This document shows, piece after piece, positions 16,900 to 27,171 of a stretch of DNA of 64,000 bases. The DNA comes from Jeotgalibacillus proteolyticus (GTDB lineage Bacteria; Bacillota; Bacilli; Bacillales; Jeotgalibacillaceae): assembly GCF_002926065.1 (NCBI RefSeq), contig NZ_PREZ01000005.1, positions 310,001 to 374,000 of the forward strand, given 5' to 3'. How positions within the stretch are numbered: the stretch's first letter is position 1; each line of letters opens with the position of its first letter. The notes under the pieces were generated by a model, which worked only from the letters and a program-made list of their open reading frames with translations, did not search any database and had not been told where the DNA came from. A program made the position numbers and the translations under genes.

Positions 16900-17952
16900 A
16901 TGAAAGGTACATTATCGCTATCAAACGGCCAGTCATTTTCTGGAGTCTGGAAAGGAACAACAACTGACGTACAAGGTGAAATCGTTTTTTATACCGGTAT
17001 GACAGGTTATGAAGAAGTATTAACTGATCCGTCCTATCACGGTCAAATTATTGTTTTTTCTTATCCCTTAATGGGACAGTACGGAATACAGCATGCTCAT
17101 TTGGAGTCAGCAGAGATTCAGGTAGCAGGAATTGTCGTGACAGAGGTGTATGAAGGCGAGCTTGAAAAAGGAATTTCTTTACTTGATTTTGCCTCCTCAC
17201 AGGGAGTTCCGTTAATGACAGGAGTAGACACCCGGTCTGTTATTAAAGTTATTCGCGAGGATGGAACGATGCAGGCTGTTATGAGCCTTGAAGGCAAACC
17301 TCTTCCCGCATGGGAGCCGATAAAAACCTTTCTTGTACCAAGCGTTACAGCCGCTTCCATTAAAACCTACGGGGAAGGAGCACCTCATATTGGCTTAATT
17401 GATTTTGGCTATAAGAAATCCATTTTAGAAGCGATGCTAAACCGGGGATGCAAGGTGACGGTTTTCCCTTACACCGTTTCAACAGAGGTGCTCGATTCCT
17501 ACAAGCTGGACGGCCTGCTCTTTTCAAACGGCCCTGGGGATCCTTTCTCCTTACAGGAATATGTGCCAGTCTATCGCGGGTGGGTTGAGCGCTACCCTTC
17601 CCTTGGAATTTGTCTCGGTCACCAGTTACTCGCGCTGGCATTTGGCGCTACGACAACAAAACTTGCCTTTGGCCATCGGGGAGCAAACCATCCTGTTATG
17701 AACCTGAAATCACAACGGGTCAGCATGAGTTCTCAGAATCACAGCTACGTAGTTGAATTAAATGATCTTCCCGCCACTTTAGGCGTCTTATATTCAAATG
17801 TTAATGATCTAAGTATTGAAGGACTTTACCATAAAGAGCTGCCCATTATGACCGTTCAGTTTCACCCTGAAGCTTCGCCCGGGCCAGCTGAACACCACGA
17901 AGTATTCGAGCAATTCTTCCAATCCATTGATCAAGAAAAGAAGGTGTCTTAA
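16900..17952 (+). CDS. carA: Carbamoyl phosphate synthase, glutamine-hydrolysing small subunit (arginine-specific)
   Basis: 350 residues. The N-terminal CPSase small-chain domain contains GEIVFYTGMTGYEEVLTDPS. The C-terminal class I glutamine amidotransferase has the nucleophile in LGICLGHQLLALAFG and the His-Glu pair in VQFHPEASPGP. It delivers ammonia from glutamine to CarB. The ATG follows AAAGGAGGATC. Its place within the arginine operon marks it as the arginine-dedicated enzyme, as in B. subtilis; a pyrimidine-linked copy would be expected elsewhere. Confidence 0.95.
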   Translation: MKGTLSLSNGQSFSGVWKGTTTDVQGEIVFYTGMTGYEEVLTDPSYHGQIIVFSYPLMGQYGIQHAHLESAEIQVAGIVVTEVYEGELEKGISLLDFASSQGVPLMTGVDTRSVIKVIREDGTMQAVMSLEGKPLPAWEPIKTFLVPSVTAASIKTYGEGAPHIGLIDFGYKKSILEAMLNRGCKVTVFPYTVSTEVLDSYKLDGLLFSNGPGDPFSLQEYVPVYRGWVERYPSLGICLGHQLLALAFGATTTKLAFGHRGANHPVMNLKSQRVSMSSQNHSYVVELNDLPATLGVLYSNVNDLSIEGLYHKELPIMTVQFHPEASPGPAEHHEVFEQFFQSIDQEKKVS

Positions 17953-20900
17953 ATGCCCAAGCAAGACTCAATAAAAAAAGTCCTCGTCATCGGTTCCGGC
18001 GCCATCGTCATCGGGCAGGCAGCGGAATTTGACTATTCCGGAGCACAGGCCTGCACCGCGCTGAAGGAAGAAGGCATTGATGTTGTTCTAATTAATAATA
18101 ATCCTGCGACTATCATGACGGACAAAACAATTGCCAATACCGTTTATTTTGAACCGCTGACAGCAGAAAGTGTTGCAGCTATCCTTGAAAAAGAGCGACC
18201 CGATGGCCTTTTAGCAACCGTTGGCGGCCAGACAGGATTAAATCTGGCGATGGAGCTGACAGATAAAGGGATTCTTGAACAATATGATGTAAAGCTTCTG
18301 GGGACCAATATTGACTCCATTAAACAAGCCGAGGACCGCGATGCCTTTCGTTCTCTTATGAATGCGCTCAATGAACCTGTACCGGAAAGCGATATTATTT
18401 ATTCAATTGATCAGGCACTTACTTTTGCGAAAAGTGTAGGCTATCCGGTAATCGTCCGTCCCGCTTATACACTTGGCGGCTTTGGCGGCGGCATTGCGGA
18501 AGTGGAAGAAGACTTTATCAACCTTGTAAAGCAGGGTCTAAGCGCAAGCCCCATCCATCAGTGTCTGGTAGAAAAAAGCATTGCAGGCTATAAGGAAGTT
18601 GAATATGAAGTAATGCGTGACGCTGCCGGCACCTGCATAACGATTTGTAATATGGAAAACCTTGATCCGGTAGGCGTTCACACGGGAGATTCGATTGTTG
18701 TAGCACCAAGTCAGACGCTCCATGATAAGGAATACCATATGCTCAGAACAGCTTCGATAAAAATTATTGAAGCACTTGGGATAGTCGGAGGCTGCAATAT
18801 TCAATTCGCCCTTCACCCTGTGACATCCGAGTATTTTCTTATTGAGGTTAACCCGCGGGTAAGCCGCTCGTCAGCTCTTGCTTCTAAAGCAACGGGCTAC
18901 CCTATTGCCCGCCTTGCGACAAAACTGGCGGTTGGCTACAGTTTGCATGAGTTAAAAAATCCTGTGACCGGCACTACTTTTGCAAGCTTTGAGCCGGCAC
19001 TTGATTATGTGACCGTTAAAATTCCGCGGTGGCCCTTTGACCAGTTTACTGAAGCACACCGGAAGCTTGGCACTCAGATGAAGGCTACCGGAGAAGTAAT
19101 GGCGATTGAACGGAATATGGAGGCTGCTTTTCAAAAAGCTATACGCTCTTTGGATATAAAACTGGAAGGCTTCAGACTGCCGGCATTGGCAGACGAAAGT
19201 GATGAAAGCCTGAAATATCTCGCTGTAAATCCTGACGATCGCAGACTTTTCGTCCTGATCGAGCTGTTTATGCGCGGCTATTCGTTAAAAGAGCTTCAAG
19301 AGGCGACAGGTATTTCTCCGTACTTTTTATCTGTCCTTCAAAAAATTGTGTCGATGAAAAAAGAGCTTAAGGAATTTACCTGGACTGAAATAACAAAAGA
19401 GCGTCTTAACCATGCAAAGAAGCATGGCTTTAGTGACGCTGACTTAGCGAAGCTTTGGCGCGTTCCTGCTCAATTAATACGTGACCAGCGTAAAAAATGG
19501 GGCATTACTCCTTCTTACCGTATGGTTGATACGTGCGCAGCAGAATTTGAAGCGAAATCTAATTATTTTTATTCTACCTGGAGCGGAACATCAGATGAAC
19601 GAAGCTCCTCTGCAAAAAAAGTTGCCGTTATTGGCTCAGGACCGATCCGGATCGGTCAGGGAATTGAATTTGATTACTGCTGTGTCCATAGCGTAATCGC
19701 TCTTCAAAAGCTTGGATACGAAGCGATCATGATTAACAATAACCCTGAGACAGTAAGTACAGATTACGAGGTAGCGGACGCACTTTACTTTGAACCGCTG
19801 ACGACAGAGGATATTTTAAATGTTCTCGACTTCGAAGGAATCGACCAGGTAATTGTGCAATTTGGCGGCCAGACCTCCATAAATGTAGCAAAATCACTTG
19901 AAGCAGCAGGAATTACGATTCTGGGATCCACTTCTGAGATCCTGGATCAAATGGAGGACCGGGACCGTTTTTACTCTTTCCTAGAGTCCATTAAGTTACC
20001 TGTGATTCCGGGCTTTACAGCCAATCAGCCGGCTGAAATCTGGCAGGCAGTTGCTTCCATCGGCTACCCGATTCTTCTTAGACCGTCCTATGTAATCGGC
20101 GGCAGCGGAATGGTCAAACTGAATACAGAGCAGGAGCTCGATGACTTTCTTGCATCCGCCCAAATTGAATATCCTGTTTTAGTTGACCGCTTTATTGAAG
20201 GCAAAGAAGTTGAGGTTGACGTTTTAACGGATGGGGAAAATTCATGGATTTCTGCAGTATTTGAGCATATCGAAGGAACCGGGGTCCATTCAGGAGACAG
20301 CATTTCAATTACGCCTCCTCTGAATCTTCCGGCTAAGATGCTTGATTATGTCTGCAGCGTTTCAAAGCATATTGCTAAAAATATGTCCTTTAAAGGTCTT
20401 TTCAATATTCAGTTTGTCTGCCAGAAGGATGGTCTTTACGTGATCGAGATAAACCCGCGTGCATCCAGAACAGCACCGATCGCAAGCAAGGTCACAGATG
20501 TTCCTCTGGTACAGCATGCTACTGCTTTAATGCTAGGAAAAACCTTTGATGAGCTTAATATTATGGGCAGCTTTAATGGACAGCGCAAGTTTACGGTGAA
20601 AGCACCGGTCTTCTCACATGTTAAGCTTCCAGACCTCTCCCCTGCTCTATCACCGGTCATGACATCAACAGGTGAAGTCATCGCTTCTCATCATGATCCG
20701 AACATCGCTATGTATAAGGCGCTGACAGGGGCAAGCCAGCAGCTGGCGAACCTTTGGAAGGAAAGCGGGAGCATCTTTATTGAAGCGGCCTCCTGGTCAA
20801 AAATCGATGTAAAAGCGTGGGAGTCGTACGGATTTACCGTCCTGTCCTCCAGCAGCCTAAGCTTTGATGAGTGGATGGAGCGCGAAGATAAGAAGGTATA

Positions 20901-21048
20901 TATCAATTTACACACAGACGCAGCTGCAAAAAACGAGAAAAAAGCAGCGATTCACCGTCTGCATGTTTGGACACGGCTTGAGACAGCTGAGGCTTATCTC
21001 GGCACACTCGGTCAATCTACATTACTTCAGAAAGGAGTGCTTGCATGA
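17953..21048 (+). CDS. carB: Carbamoyl phosphate synthase, large subunit (arginine-specific)
   Basis: 1031 residues, matching the shorter arginine-specific type rather than the ~1070-residue pyrimidine type. Two homologous ATP-grasp halves are visible: [20 protein letters not shown] at the start and [20 protein letters not shown] near 557, each followed by [10 protein letters not shown] or [10 protein letters not shown]. Metal-binding ends [19 protein letters not shown] and [18 protein letters not shown] match in both halves. The C-terminal regulatory domain is short. It starts directly after the carA stop and its own stop overlaps the argF ATG by four bases. Confidence 0.96.
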   Translation: MPKQDSIKKVLVIGSGAIVIGQAAEFDYSGAQACTALKEEGIDVVLINNNPATIMTDKTIANTVYFEPLTAESVAAILEKERPDGLLATVGGQTGLNLAMELTDKGILEQYDVKLLGTNIDSIKQAEDRDAFRSLMNALNEPVPESDIIYSIDQALTFAKSVGYPVIVRPAYTLGGFGGGIAEVEEDFINLVKQGLSASPIHQCLVEKSIAGYKEVEYEVMRDAAGTCITICNMENLDPVGVHTGDSIVVAPSQTLHDKEYHMLRTASIKIIEALGIVGGCNIQFALHPVTSEYFLIEVNPRVSRSSALASKATGYPIARLATKLAVGYSLHELKNPVTGTTFASFEPALDYVTVKIPRWPFDQFTEAHRKLGTQMKATGEVMAIERNMEAAFQKAIRSLDIKLEGFRLPALADESDESLKYLAVNPDDRRLFVLIELFMRGYSLKELQEATGISPYFLSVLQKIVSMKKELKEFTWTEITKERLNHAKKHGFSDADLAKLWRVPAQLIRDQRKKWGITPSYRMVDTCAAEFEAKSNYFYSTWSGTSDERSSSAKKVAVIGSGPIRIGQGIEFDYCCVHSVIALQKLGYEAIMINNNPETVSTDYEVADALYFEPLTTEDILNVLDFEGIDQVIVQFGGQTSINVAKSLEAAGITILGSTSEILDQMEDRDRFYSFLESIKLPVIPGFTANQPAEIWQAVASIGYPILLRPSYVIGGSGMVKLNTEQELDDFLASAQIEYPVLVDRFIEGKEVEVDVLTDGENSWISAVFEHIEGTGVHSGDSISITPPLNLPAKMLDYVCSVSKHIAKNMSFKGLFNIQFVCQKDGLYVIEINPRASRTAPIASKVTDVPLVQHATALMLGKTFDELNIMGSFNGQRKFTVKAPVFSHVKLPDLSPALSPVMTSTGEVIASHHDPNIAMYKALTGASQQLANLWKESGSIFIEAASWSKIDVKAWESYGFTVLSSSSLSFDEWMEREDKKVYINLHTDAAAKNEKKAAIHRLHVWTRLETAEAYLGTLGQSTLLQKGVLA

Positions 21049-21992
21049 ATTTCACTCACCCCTTAATTCCAGTAATTGAGCAGAAAAATCTGCTTTCCTT
21101 AAAGGATTTTACAACAAATGAAATTTTAGAGTTAATCCATTTTGCGGTTGAATTAAAAAAACCTGAAAATAAGCACCTTCCCCTTTTAAAAGGAAAGGTG
21201 CTCGGGATGATCTTTGAAAAGTCCTCCACCCGTACGCGTGTATCCTTTGAGGCAGGCATGCTTCAGCTAGGAGGGCACGCCATGTACTTAAGCACCCGCG
21301 ATATTCAAATGGGCAGAGGAGAAACCATCGCTGATACCGCCCGTGTCTTATCCGGTTATTTAGATGGCGTTATGATCCGCACCTTTAAGCAGGAAACGGT
21401 GGATGAGCTGGCGCAGAACAGCTCCGTTCCGGTTATTAACGGGCTGACAGATGAATATCATCCGTGCCAGATCCTTGCAGACCTATTAACCATTTATGAG
21501 CATTTCGGGACCTTTAAAGGAAAAAAATTAACCTATATTGGAGACGGAAATAATGTGGCTCATTCACTAATGATCGGTGCGGCAAAGGTTGGCATGGACT
21601 GCACGATTGCGGCCCCGGCAAGCTACTTCCCGCGCGCTGAAATGGTAGAGTTTGCCCAATCCATTGCCAGCCAGACCGGAGCCAAAATTGAAGTTGTAGA
21701 GGATCCAATAACTGCTGTAACAGGCAGTGATATCATTTACACAGACGTATGGGCAAGCATGGGCCAGGAGGAAGAGGCGCTTGAACGCACCCGTCACTTT
21801 ACTCCTTATCAGGTAAATGATGAGCTCGTTAAGCATGCAAATCCTAATTATATTTTTATGCACTGCCTTCCTGCCCACCGTGAAGAAGAGGTCACTACCT
21901 CCATTCTTGAAGGACCTCATTCAGTCGTTTTTCAGGAGGCTGAAAATCGTCTCCACGCGCAAAAGGCACTTTTAGTTGCATTGATCAAATAG
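21045..21992 (+). CDS. argF: Ornithine carbamoyltransferase
   Basis: 315 residues. It joins carbamoyl phosphate and ornithine to form citrulline. The carbamoyl-phosphate site is [15 protein letters not shown] and the ornithine/catalytic site is [13 protein letters not shown]. The ATG overlaps the carB stop (ATGA), implying translational coupling, with AAAGGAGTG upstream. It is the last gene of the operon; argG and argH are not in this window. Confidence 0.95.
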   Translation: MNFTHPLIPVIEQKNLLSLKDFTTNEILELIHFAVELKKPENKHLPLLKGKVLGMIFEKSSTRTRVSFEAGMLQLGGHAMYLSTRDIQMGRGETIADTARVLSGYLDGVMIRTFKQETVDELAQNSSVPVINGLTDEYHPCQILADLLTIYEHFGTFKGKKLTYIGDGNNVAHSLMIGAAKVGMDCTIAAPASYFPRAEMVEFAQSIASQTGAKIEVVEDPITAVTGSDIIYTDVWASMGQEEEALERTRHFTPYQVNDELVKHANPNYIFMHCLPAHREEEVTTSILEGPHSVVFQEAENRLHAQKALLVALIK

Positions 21993-22026
21993 TTGTATGA
22001 GAACCAAAGACTTACCGAATATTTTA

Positions 22027-22163
22027 AAACGTGAGGTGAACGGAGCGGAAGGTGGCGACTCCAGCTTAGATGAAGCGGGAGCTGAAGATCCACTTGCTGA
22101 AAGCAAGTTAACGAAGGGCCCCGCCCCGCGGAAAGCGCCCGCCTGAAGCGCAGTGAACCGGAT
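22027..22163 (-). repeat. Dispersed element A, copy A4 (reverse orientation)
   Basis: Same element as at 6716-6868 but inverted: GTGAGGTGAACGGAGC at its left end and CTGAAGCGCAGTGAACCGG at its right end. The outer stem arm is changed (GTTAACGAAGGGCCCC), so only the inner hairpin pairs well. It abuts a terminator hairpin. Confidence 0.88.
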
Positions 22164-22164
22164 C

Positions 22165-22200
22165 AAAGAAGCTGAGACTCACATATGTCTCAGCTTCTTT
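22165..22200. terminator. Terminator after the arginine operon, joined to element A4
   Basis: AAAGAAGCTGAGAC pairs perfectly with GTCTCAGCTTCTTT around an eight-base loop. It serves argF and possibly the convergent SDR gene. Confidence 0.9.
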
Positions 22201-22227
22201 ATTTCGAGAAAAGAATTCTGTCAGCGC

Positions 22228-22989
22228 TTACACACCAAATGTATTTCCTCCATTAACGGACAGGGACTGACCAGTGATGAATTTTGAGTCTTCAGAGGCT
22301 AAAAACACAACTGCATTCCCAATATCCGTTCCTTCCCCTGTTTTTCTTAGTGGAACCTGCTTCGCGTAGCCGCCTGGATCGATCCCCTCATGCCTCTCCA
22401 CTGGAATAAACCCGGGGTTAATCAGATTTACCGTAATTCCAAAAGGTCCAAGTTCACTTGCCCACGACCGCGTCATGCCAAGCTGGGCTGATTTGGCGGT
22501 TACATAATTGGCAAAGCTCGGATTACCTAACTGGACTACTTCACTTCCAATCGTAATAATTCTCCCTGCTCTTCTTTCCTTCATTTCAGGAAGCAATGCT
22601 TGAGTGAGCAGCAGGGGTGCTTTTACAAAAAAGTGAAGCTGGTCTAAATAATCCTGCCATGTGCTCTCTTCAATTCCAAGCTCAGGCTGGGGCCCCGTGG
22701 CGTTATTTACGAGAATATCAATTTCTCCCCCTGCTTTTTCTTTTGCCTCTCTTATTAATTCTTTTACTGCTGTTTCATCTGTAATATCTCCTTTTACCGC
22801 ATAAGCATTCCCTGCACCAATTGAATTAATTTCTTCTACTGTTTTGTTAGCTGTTTGTTCATTGTGCGCAAAATTTACTAAAACAGTTGCGCCAGCCCGG
22901 GCTAACTCCTTGCTTATGTATCTCCCCAATCCTTTTGATCCTCCTGTTACAAGGGCTACTTTTCCTTCAAGACGATGTTGAGTTCCCAT
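22228..22989 (-). CDS. SDR-family oxidoreductase (FabG-like)
   Basis: 253 residues from the second of two ATGs (22989), chosen because AAGGAGA then stands at proper spacing. The cofactor motif TGGSKGLG near the N-terminus, NNATG, and the catalytic Ser-Tyr-Lys (IGSEV, then YVTAKSAQ) identify a classical short-chain dehydrogenase with NAD(P)H. ARAGATVLVNFAH suggests NADP preference, which is weak evidence. The substrate is unknown; annotation as 3-oxoacyl-ACP reductase would be over-specific, since no fatty-acid genes are near. Confidence 0.87.
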   Translation of the reverse strand: MGTQHRLEGKVALVTGGSKGLGRYISKELARAGATVLVNFAHNEQTANKTVEEINSIGAGNAYAVKGDITDETAVKELIREAKEKAGGEIDILVNNATGPQPELGIEESTWQDYLDQLHFFVKAPLLLTQALLPEMKERRAGRIITIGSEVVQLGNPSFANYVTAKSAQLGMTRSWASELGPFGITVNLINPGFIPVERHEGIDPGGYAKQVPLRKTGEGTDIGNAVVFLASEDSKFITGQSLSVNGGNTFGV

Positions 22990-23151
22990 TCTCATTCTCC
23001 TTATCCTTTAACTAGTTAAATAGTTTTAATTTTCACTAAACTAATTTTATCATTATTTCATTGTTCTTCCTCCTTAAAATGTTATTTTCTTATGTTTCAT
23101 CCAATTTTCTTATATAATAGGGGGAAATTACTGCAAGCAGGAGGAAAAGAA

Positions 23152-23550
23152 ATGCCGATGCTGATCCAATTTGCTCATTCCGATTCAAACTTCATGTTTT
23201 CAGCAGTTCCTATATTTATTGCCATCGTATTTATTATTGTTTTTGGCCTTCTCATTTTTACAGCTATTAAAGGAGTTTCAGTGTGGTCGATGAATAATCG
23301 TTCCCCTCAGGAAACGAAGCAGGCATTTGTTCTGACTAAACGAACACAAAACCGCCATGTCGGAAGCAACCATCATCATAACTCAACTACTCAGTACTAC
23401 ATCACATTCGAGCTGTCTTCCGGGAGCCGTATGGAGCTTCAGGTTCAAGGAAAGGATTATGGTCTGCTTGCTGAAGGGGATAAAGGTACGGTCCATTATC
23501 AAGGAACACGTTTTCTTGATTTTACACGAGAAGCTTCATCTGAAGAATAG
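23152..23550 (+). CDS. DUF2500 family membrane protein
   Basis: 132 residues from an ATG preceded by GCAGGAGG. One N-terminal transmembrane helix (SAVPIFIAIVFIIVFGLLIF) is followed by a cytosolic or external beta-rich domain with a histidine-rich stretch (NHHHNST) and the pattern YYITFELSSGSRMELQV, then YGLLAEGDKGTVHYQGTRFL, typical of DUF2500 proteins. The family function is unknown. A TATAAT at 23113-23118 likely belongs to its promoter. It is followed by a separate small gene with its own extended -10 element. Confidence 0.85.
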   Translation: MPMLIQFAHSDSNFMFSAVPIFIAIVFIIVFGLLIFTAIKGVSVWSMNNRSPQETKQAFVLTKRTQNRHVGSNHHHNSTTQYYITFELSSGSRMELQVQGKDYGLLAEGDKGTVHYQGTRFLDFTREASSEE

Positions 23551-23629
23551 CGGCTCGAGAAATGCGGAAGTAAAAAATATGGTATACTGTTGGCAGTATT
23601 AGAACAATAAGAATATGACCGGAGGCACT

Positions 23630-24106
23630 ATGCTTACATTTGAAGAAAAACTGTCCATTTTTGAATCCTACCCTGAACTTACCCGTAAAGAGGTTTCCTT
23701 AGGCCGTGTGAATTTCCATTTTGATGAGAGCAAAAGAGATAAATCACTCGTTGGCTATCATATCCACCCAAATGGCAACGGATTTATTTTCGGAGGATTT
23801 GTAAAAGGCTATAAGAAAAATGATAAAGGCATGATCAATATTCGGGAGTTCCCGGAAGAAGATATTCGTCTGCTGATCGAAAAATCCATTCGTTCTCTTT
23901 CAATAGAACCGCAGGAGGAGCTGGCTGATTTTGAGGCTGCAGTCGAAGAAACATGGGCAAATGCAAATCTGCAAACACTTCTTCTTACAAAAGAAGATGA
24001 TATGTGGAGTGTCTATGCAGGTAAAAACCTCGAGGGGATCTTCCCTTCCTACAATGAAGCAGCGGCTTACCTAGAGGAAGAAGGATTTACGAAAAAAAGA
24101 TACTAA
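23630..24106 (+). CDS. Conserved hypothetical cytosolic protein
   Basis: 158 residues starting MLTFEEKLSIFESYPELTRK; the second ATG (23630) is chosen because CGGAGG precedes it, while the first at 23615 lacks a site. The sequence GRVNFHFDESKRDKSLVGYH, then HPNGNGFIFGG, and the acidic C-terminal half suggest a soluble alpha/beta protein. No transmembrane segment or catalytic pattern is clear. I do not recognise the family. TGGTATACT at 23580-23588 is an extended -10 promoter candidate, and a strong terminator follows. Confidence 0.7.
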   Translation: MLTFEEKLSIFESYPELTRKEVSLGRVNFHFDESKRDKSLVGYHIHPNGNGFIFGGFVKGYKKNDKGMINIREFPEEDIRLLIEKSIRSLSIEPQEELADFEAAVEETWANANLQTLLLTKEDDMWSVYAGKNLEGIFPSYNEAAAYLEEEGFTKKRY

Positions 24107-24142
24107 AAAAAGCTTATCAGGAGATCCTGATAAGCTTTTTTT
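24105..24142. terminator. Bidirectional terminator
   Basis: AAGCTTATCAGG and CCTGATAAGCTT pair around AGAT, flanked by A7 and T7 runs. It lies between the convergent 23630-24106 gene and the general-stress gene. Confidence 0.9.
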
Positions 24143-24153
24143 GTTATTTTTAT

Positions 24154-25113
24154 TTATCTGTTGTTTCTCACTTTACGATTTGAATCCTTTTCACTTTCAT
24201 CCAGGTCACTATGCTTATGCTGAAGATTTTCATCCTCTACTGACTGACCGCCCCAAAGACGGTTTTCATCGTCTTCGTATTTTTCAACTTGGCGGTTATC
24301 AACCTCGACATCATCGCCAAGGCGCACAGTGTCTTCATTCTTATTGGAGTACGTTCCGGATGTACCGGTAGAGCGCTCACGATCCTCCCACTCGCCATTA
24401 TCGACAGAAGAGTCCTGTGCCGTTCTCCCCTCCTGGTCCGGGCGAATATCATTTCTTGGTGTTCCGGCATCAACTGTATCATCGGACTTTTCCATGTTAA
24501 TCGGATTGCTTCCGTTGTCACTTCCAGAAGGGCTGCCAAAGCGCTCTTTATCCTCTTCTGATGGTCCAAGATTTTTACCGTTATCACTGCCGGACTCCGT
24601 ATGGGTAGACTCATCCGTGTTCGTAAAGTTTGTTCCTCTTGTCGTGCGGTCCTGCTCAAGACCTGTTGGAGGTGCGATATTTTCATCTCCGTAATACGGA
24701 TTTTTATCGGTTGCCTGGACGCCGTTTCTTTCCTGGTCTTCAGGGTAAGGTGAGCGGGTGTCATCCTTAACAGTTCCTGCTGCTCCGCCGTATTCTCTAT
24801 CTGCGTAAAGCAGAAATGCACCGTTATTTACATCGTCGTAATAACGCTCTGCGTCTTCTCGTTCCATTCCCATCCGGTTAAACGCTTCACGTACCGGGGA
24901 ATCTCCTGTTACAAAGGCTTTAAACTTGTCCATCCAGTTTCCTTCTGATGACTCTAGGTCTACATCTGTACGGCCTCTTACTAAGGAAAGCTCATCCTTG
25001 TCTCTGGCCATCACATACATATCCTCTTCTCTATATCCCTGTGCTTTTAATTCTTCGATTTTTTCCAGAATACGCTCTTCTGAGTTAAAGGTTTCTACAA
25101 AATTCTTCGCCAT
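24154..25113 (-). CDS. General stress protein (YflT/GSP17M-like domain) with long acidic disordered tail
   Basis: 319 residues. Residues 1-105 match the heat-induced stress domain seen in YflT/GSP17M: VETFNSEERILEKIEELKAQ, EEDMYVMARD, then MGMEREDAERYYDDVNNGAF. The remaining ~210 residues are low-complexity, rich in D, E, N, S and G (such as SESGSDNGKN-like blocks), with no predicted fold. This tail makes it two to three times longer than the single-domain proteins. The ATG follows GGAGGAATATAAA. A sigma-B-type promoter upstream supports stress induction. Molecular function is unknown; the tail may be a hydration or salt-stress feature (inference). Confidence 0.82.
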   Translation of the reverse strand: MAKNFVETFNSEERILEKIEELKAQGYREEDMYVMARDKDELSLVRGRTDVDLESSEGNWMDKFKAFVTGDSPVREAFNRMGMEREDAERYYDDVNNGAFLLYADREYGGAAGTVKDDTRSPYPEDQERNGVQATDKNPYYGDENIAPPTGLEQDRTTRGTNFTNTDESTHTESGSDNGKNLGPSEEDKERFGSPSGSDNGSNPINMEKSDDTVDAGTPRNDIRPDQEGRTAQDSSVDNGEWEDRERSTGTSGTYSNKNEDTVRLGDDVEVDNRQVEKYEDDENRLWGGQSVEDENLQHKHSDLDESEKDSNRKVRNNR

Positions 25114-25183
25114 TTTATATTCCTCCTCATTATTTTAAGCTTCGCTGTGTATCTTTACTTTTCTGGAATAGCTTACTAGTAAA

Positions 25184-25208
25184 ATACCCGCCTCACACCT
25201 TTTAAAAC
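25184..25208 (-). promoter_or_regulatory. Sigma-B-type promoter of the general-stress gene
   Basis: On the minus strand -35 GTTTTA (25203-25208) and -10 GGGTAT (25184-25189) are separated by 13 bases, matching the GTTTAA-N12-15-GGGTAT consensus of sigma-B. No good sigma-A pair is evident here. Confidence 0.75.
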
Positions 25209-25270
25209 TGTTTTTAGAGAGCTGGAGTGGAAATTAATTCTAAATTATGAACAGAAGATTGAAAGAACAC

Positions 25271-25306
25271 AAAAAAAGTTGAGACAAATGTGTGTCTCAA
25301 CCCTTT
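25271..25306. terminator. Terminator-like hairpin joined to element A5
   Basis: GTTGAGAC pairs with GTCTCAAC around AAATGTGT, with an A-run upstream. Same hairpin class as at 22165, 42025, 44811 and 57773. Confidence 0.75.
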
Positions 25307-25310
25307 ATAT

Positions 25311-25418
25311 CCGGTTCACTGCGCTTCAGGCTGACGCTTTCCGCGGGGCGAGGATATCAAGCTCCCGCTTCATCCCGCTGGAGTCGCCGCCTTCCGCTCC
25401 GTTTACCTCGCGTTTCTT
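25311..25418 (+). repeat. Dispersed element A, copy A5 (internally deleted)
   Basis: Normal ends (CCGGTTCACTGCGCTTCAGG, CTCCGTTTACCTCGCGTTTC), but the left hairpin arm and loop are missing: GGGGCGAGGATATCAAGCTCCCGC joins the two halves, removing about 28 bases. Confidence 0.85.
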
Positions 25419-25485
25419 AACGAATTAACCATGAAATGTATCCTTTTTCAGTTAACGTTATGTCTTACATTCTACTGACAGAGTA

Positions 25486-26313
25486 CTATTCTCTGTTCAT
25501 GTCACTTGGATGTGGACCTTTACGTTCGTTGCGGTCCAGATTGTTAATCGTGTTCATTTCATCTTGAGTTAATTCAAAGTCAAAGACATTGAAGTTTGAC
25601 TCAATTCTTGACGGTGTAACGGATTTTGGAATAACGATTGCATTGCTTTGCAGATGCCAGCGAATGACAACCTGTGCCGGCTCTTTTCCATACTTTTCTG
25701 CAATATTGCGAATCGTTTCGTCCTCAAGCACTGCTCCGCCCTGCATAATCGGGCTCCATGATTCGATGAAAATATCATGCTCTGCACAGAATGCTTTAAG
25801 TTCGTGCTGCCCTAGGTAAGGGTGGCATTCTACCTGATTAACTGCCGGTTTTACTGTACACTCATCCAGCAGGCGCTGCAGATGTTCAACTTCAAAGTTA
25901 CACACACCGATTGCTTTTACTTTTCCGTCTTCATAGAGCTTTTCCATTGCTTTATAGGTTTCAATATACTTGTCCTTTGATGGAACCGGCCAGTGAATTA
26001 AATAAAGATCCACATAATCAAGGCCAAGCTTTTCTAAGCTTTCATCAAGGGCTTTAATGGTTGTATCATAGCCCTGATCTGCATTCCATACTTTAGTCGT
26101 AATAAAGAGCTCTTCACGGGATACTCCGGACGCTTTAATTCCTTCGCCTACCCCTGTCTCATTTTGGTAGATTGCTGCTGTGTCAATTGAGCGGTATCCT
26201 ACTTCAATTGCCTTTTTAACAGCATCTGCTGCAACCTTTCCATCCTCAACCTGCCAGACACCAAGTCCAATTTGAGGCATTTCGATTCCATTATTCAGCT
26301 TAATTGTTTGCAT
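25486..26313 (-). CDS. Aldo/keto reductase
   Basis: 275 residues, AKR superfamily TIM barrel. The NADPH-dependent catalytic tetrad is visible: Asp in RSIDTAAIY, Tyr in the same block, Lys in TTKVWN, and His in LYLIHWP. The C-terminal cofactor loop VIPKSVTPSRIESNFNVFDF is intact. It resembles B. subtilis YvgN/YtbE-type glyoxal or methylglyoxal reductases, so detoxification of reactive aldehydes is likely. The ATG follows AAAGGAGC. Monocistronic. Confidence 0.9.
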   Translation of the reverse strand: MQTIKLNNGIEMPQIGLGVWQVEDGKVAADAVKKAIEVGYRSIDTAAIYQNETGVGEGIKASGVSREELFITTKVWNADQGYDTTIKALDESLEKLGLDYVDLYLIHWPVPSKDKYIETYKAMEKLYEDGKVKAIGVCNFEVEHLQRLLDECTVKPAVNQVECHPYLGQHELKAFCAEHDIFIESWSPIMQGGAVLEDETIRNIAEKYGKEPAQVVIRWHLQSNAIVIPKSVTPSRIESNFNVFDFELTQDEMNTINNLDRNERKGPHPSDMNRE

Positions 26314-26421
26314 ATTAAAAGCTCCTTTCGAAATACGAAATTTTTACTTCATAAGTATAATCAGACCATTTCTAAAAATCTATTATTTAGTACCGTTAAA
26401 TGTCCAAATCTGGTAAATCAA

Positions 26422-27171
26422 TCATAAAACAAACTTTTGAATTGCTTTTGCCACGCCATCTTCTTCGTTGGATTCGGTGACCCAGTCTGCCGCTTTCTTA
26501 ACAGCCGCCTGGGCATTTCCCATCGCCACACCAATGCCTGCTTCATTAATCATTGCTAAATCATTCAGGCTGTCGCCCACTGCCATTACCTCATCCATGG
26601 TGAAGCCAAGTCTGTCACATACCTTGCGAATCGCCGCTGCCTTATTTATCCCTGCAGCGTTTACTTCAATATTGGTTTCACTCGAGTTCGATAGCTCAAG
26701 CTCTTTATTTAATGAAAGCTCTTCCCTGATGCTTTCCCGAATAGCGTCATCCTCTATGTCAAAGCCAAATTTCAGCCATTCATGCTCATCCAATGCTTTC
26801 GGGAATTCTGTTTTTTTATTCCACACTCCCCCAACAGTCGAGGACCAGAAGTGCGTGTCATGCTTTTGCGCAAGCTCATACATTTGTTCAATATGAGAGA
26901 TATCGATCATGGTCCGCTCAATCAGATTCAAATCTGCATCCCATATTTCACTTCCATTGACTGTGATCAAATAAGAAGCAAGCTCTAGTGACTCAACGAT
27001 CTCCTTGCAATAAACAAGCGGCCGTCCTGTGCTGACCATCACCGTAACACCTTTTTGCTGCGCTTTTTTGATCGCTTTTCGATTTTCCTCAGATACTGAA
27101 TGATCCTGTTTTAGCAGCGTTCCATCCATATCAAGTGCAATTAACTTTATCTTTCCTGCTTCCATTTTCAC
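26422..27171 (-). CDS. HAD-superfamily (Cof-type, IIB) phosphatase
   Basis: 249 residues from a GTG at 27171 (GGAGG six bases upstream); the ATG two codons later is the alternative. HAD motifs: ALDMDGTLL (nucleophile Asp), VSTGRP (motif II Thr), a motif III Lys region, and VMAVGDSLNDLAMI (motif IV). The large cap between motifs II and III is of the C2B type seen in Cof-like sugar-phosphate and flavin-intermediate phosphatases. Substrate unknown; likely Mg-dependent and promiscuous. Confidence 0.88.
   Translation of the reverse strand: MKMEAGKIKLIALDMDGTLLKQDHSVSEENRKAIKKAQQKGVTVMVSTGRPLVYCKEIVESLELASYLITVNGSEIWDADLNLIERTMIDISHIEQMYELAQKHDTHFWSSTVGGVWNKKTEFPKALDEHEWLKFGFDIEDDAIRESIREELSLNKELELSNSSETNIEVNAAGINKAAAIRKVCDRLGFTMDEVMAVGDSLNDLAMINEAGIGVAMGNAQAAVKKAADWVTESNEEDGVAKAIQKFVL

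Noticed and set aside
24237-24821. 194-residue open frame on the minus strand within the general-stress gene
   Set aside because: It overlaps the low-complexity tail in another frame and has no ribosome site or recognisable sequence; it is a shadow of the acidic tail codons.
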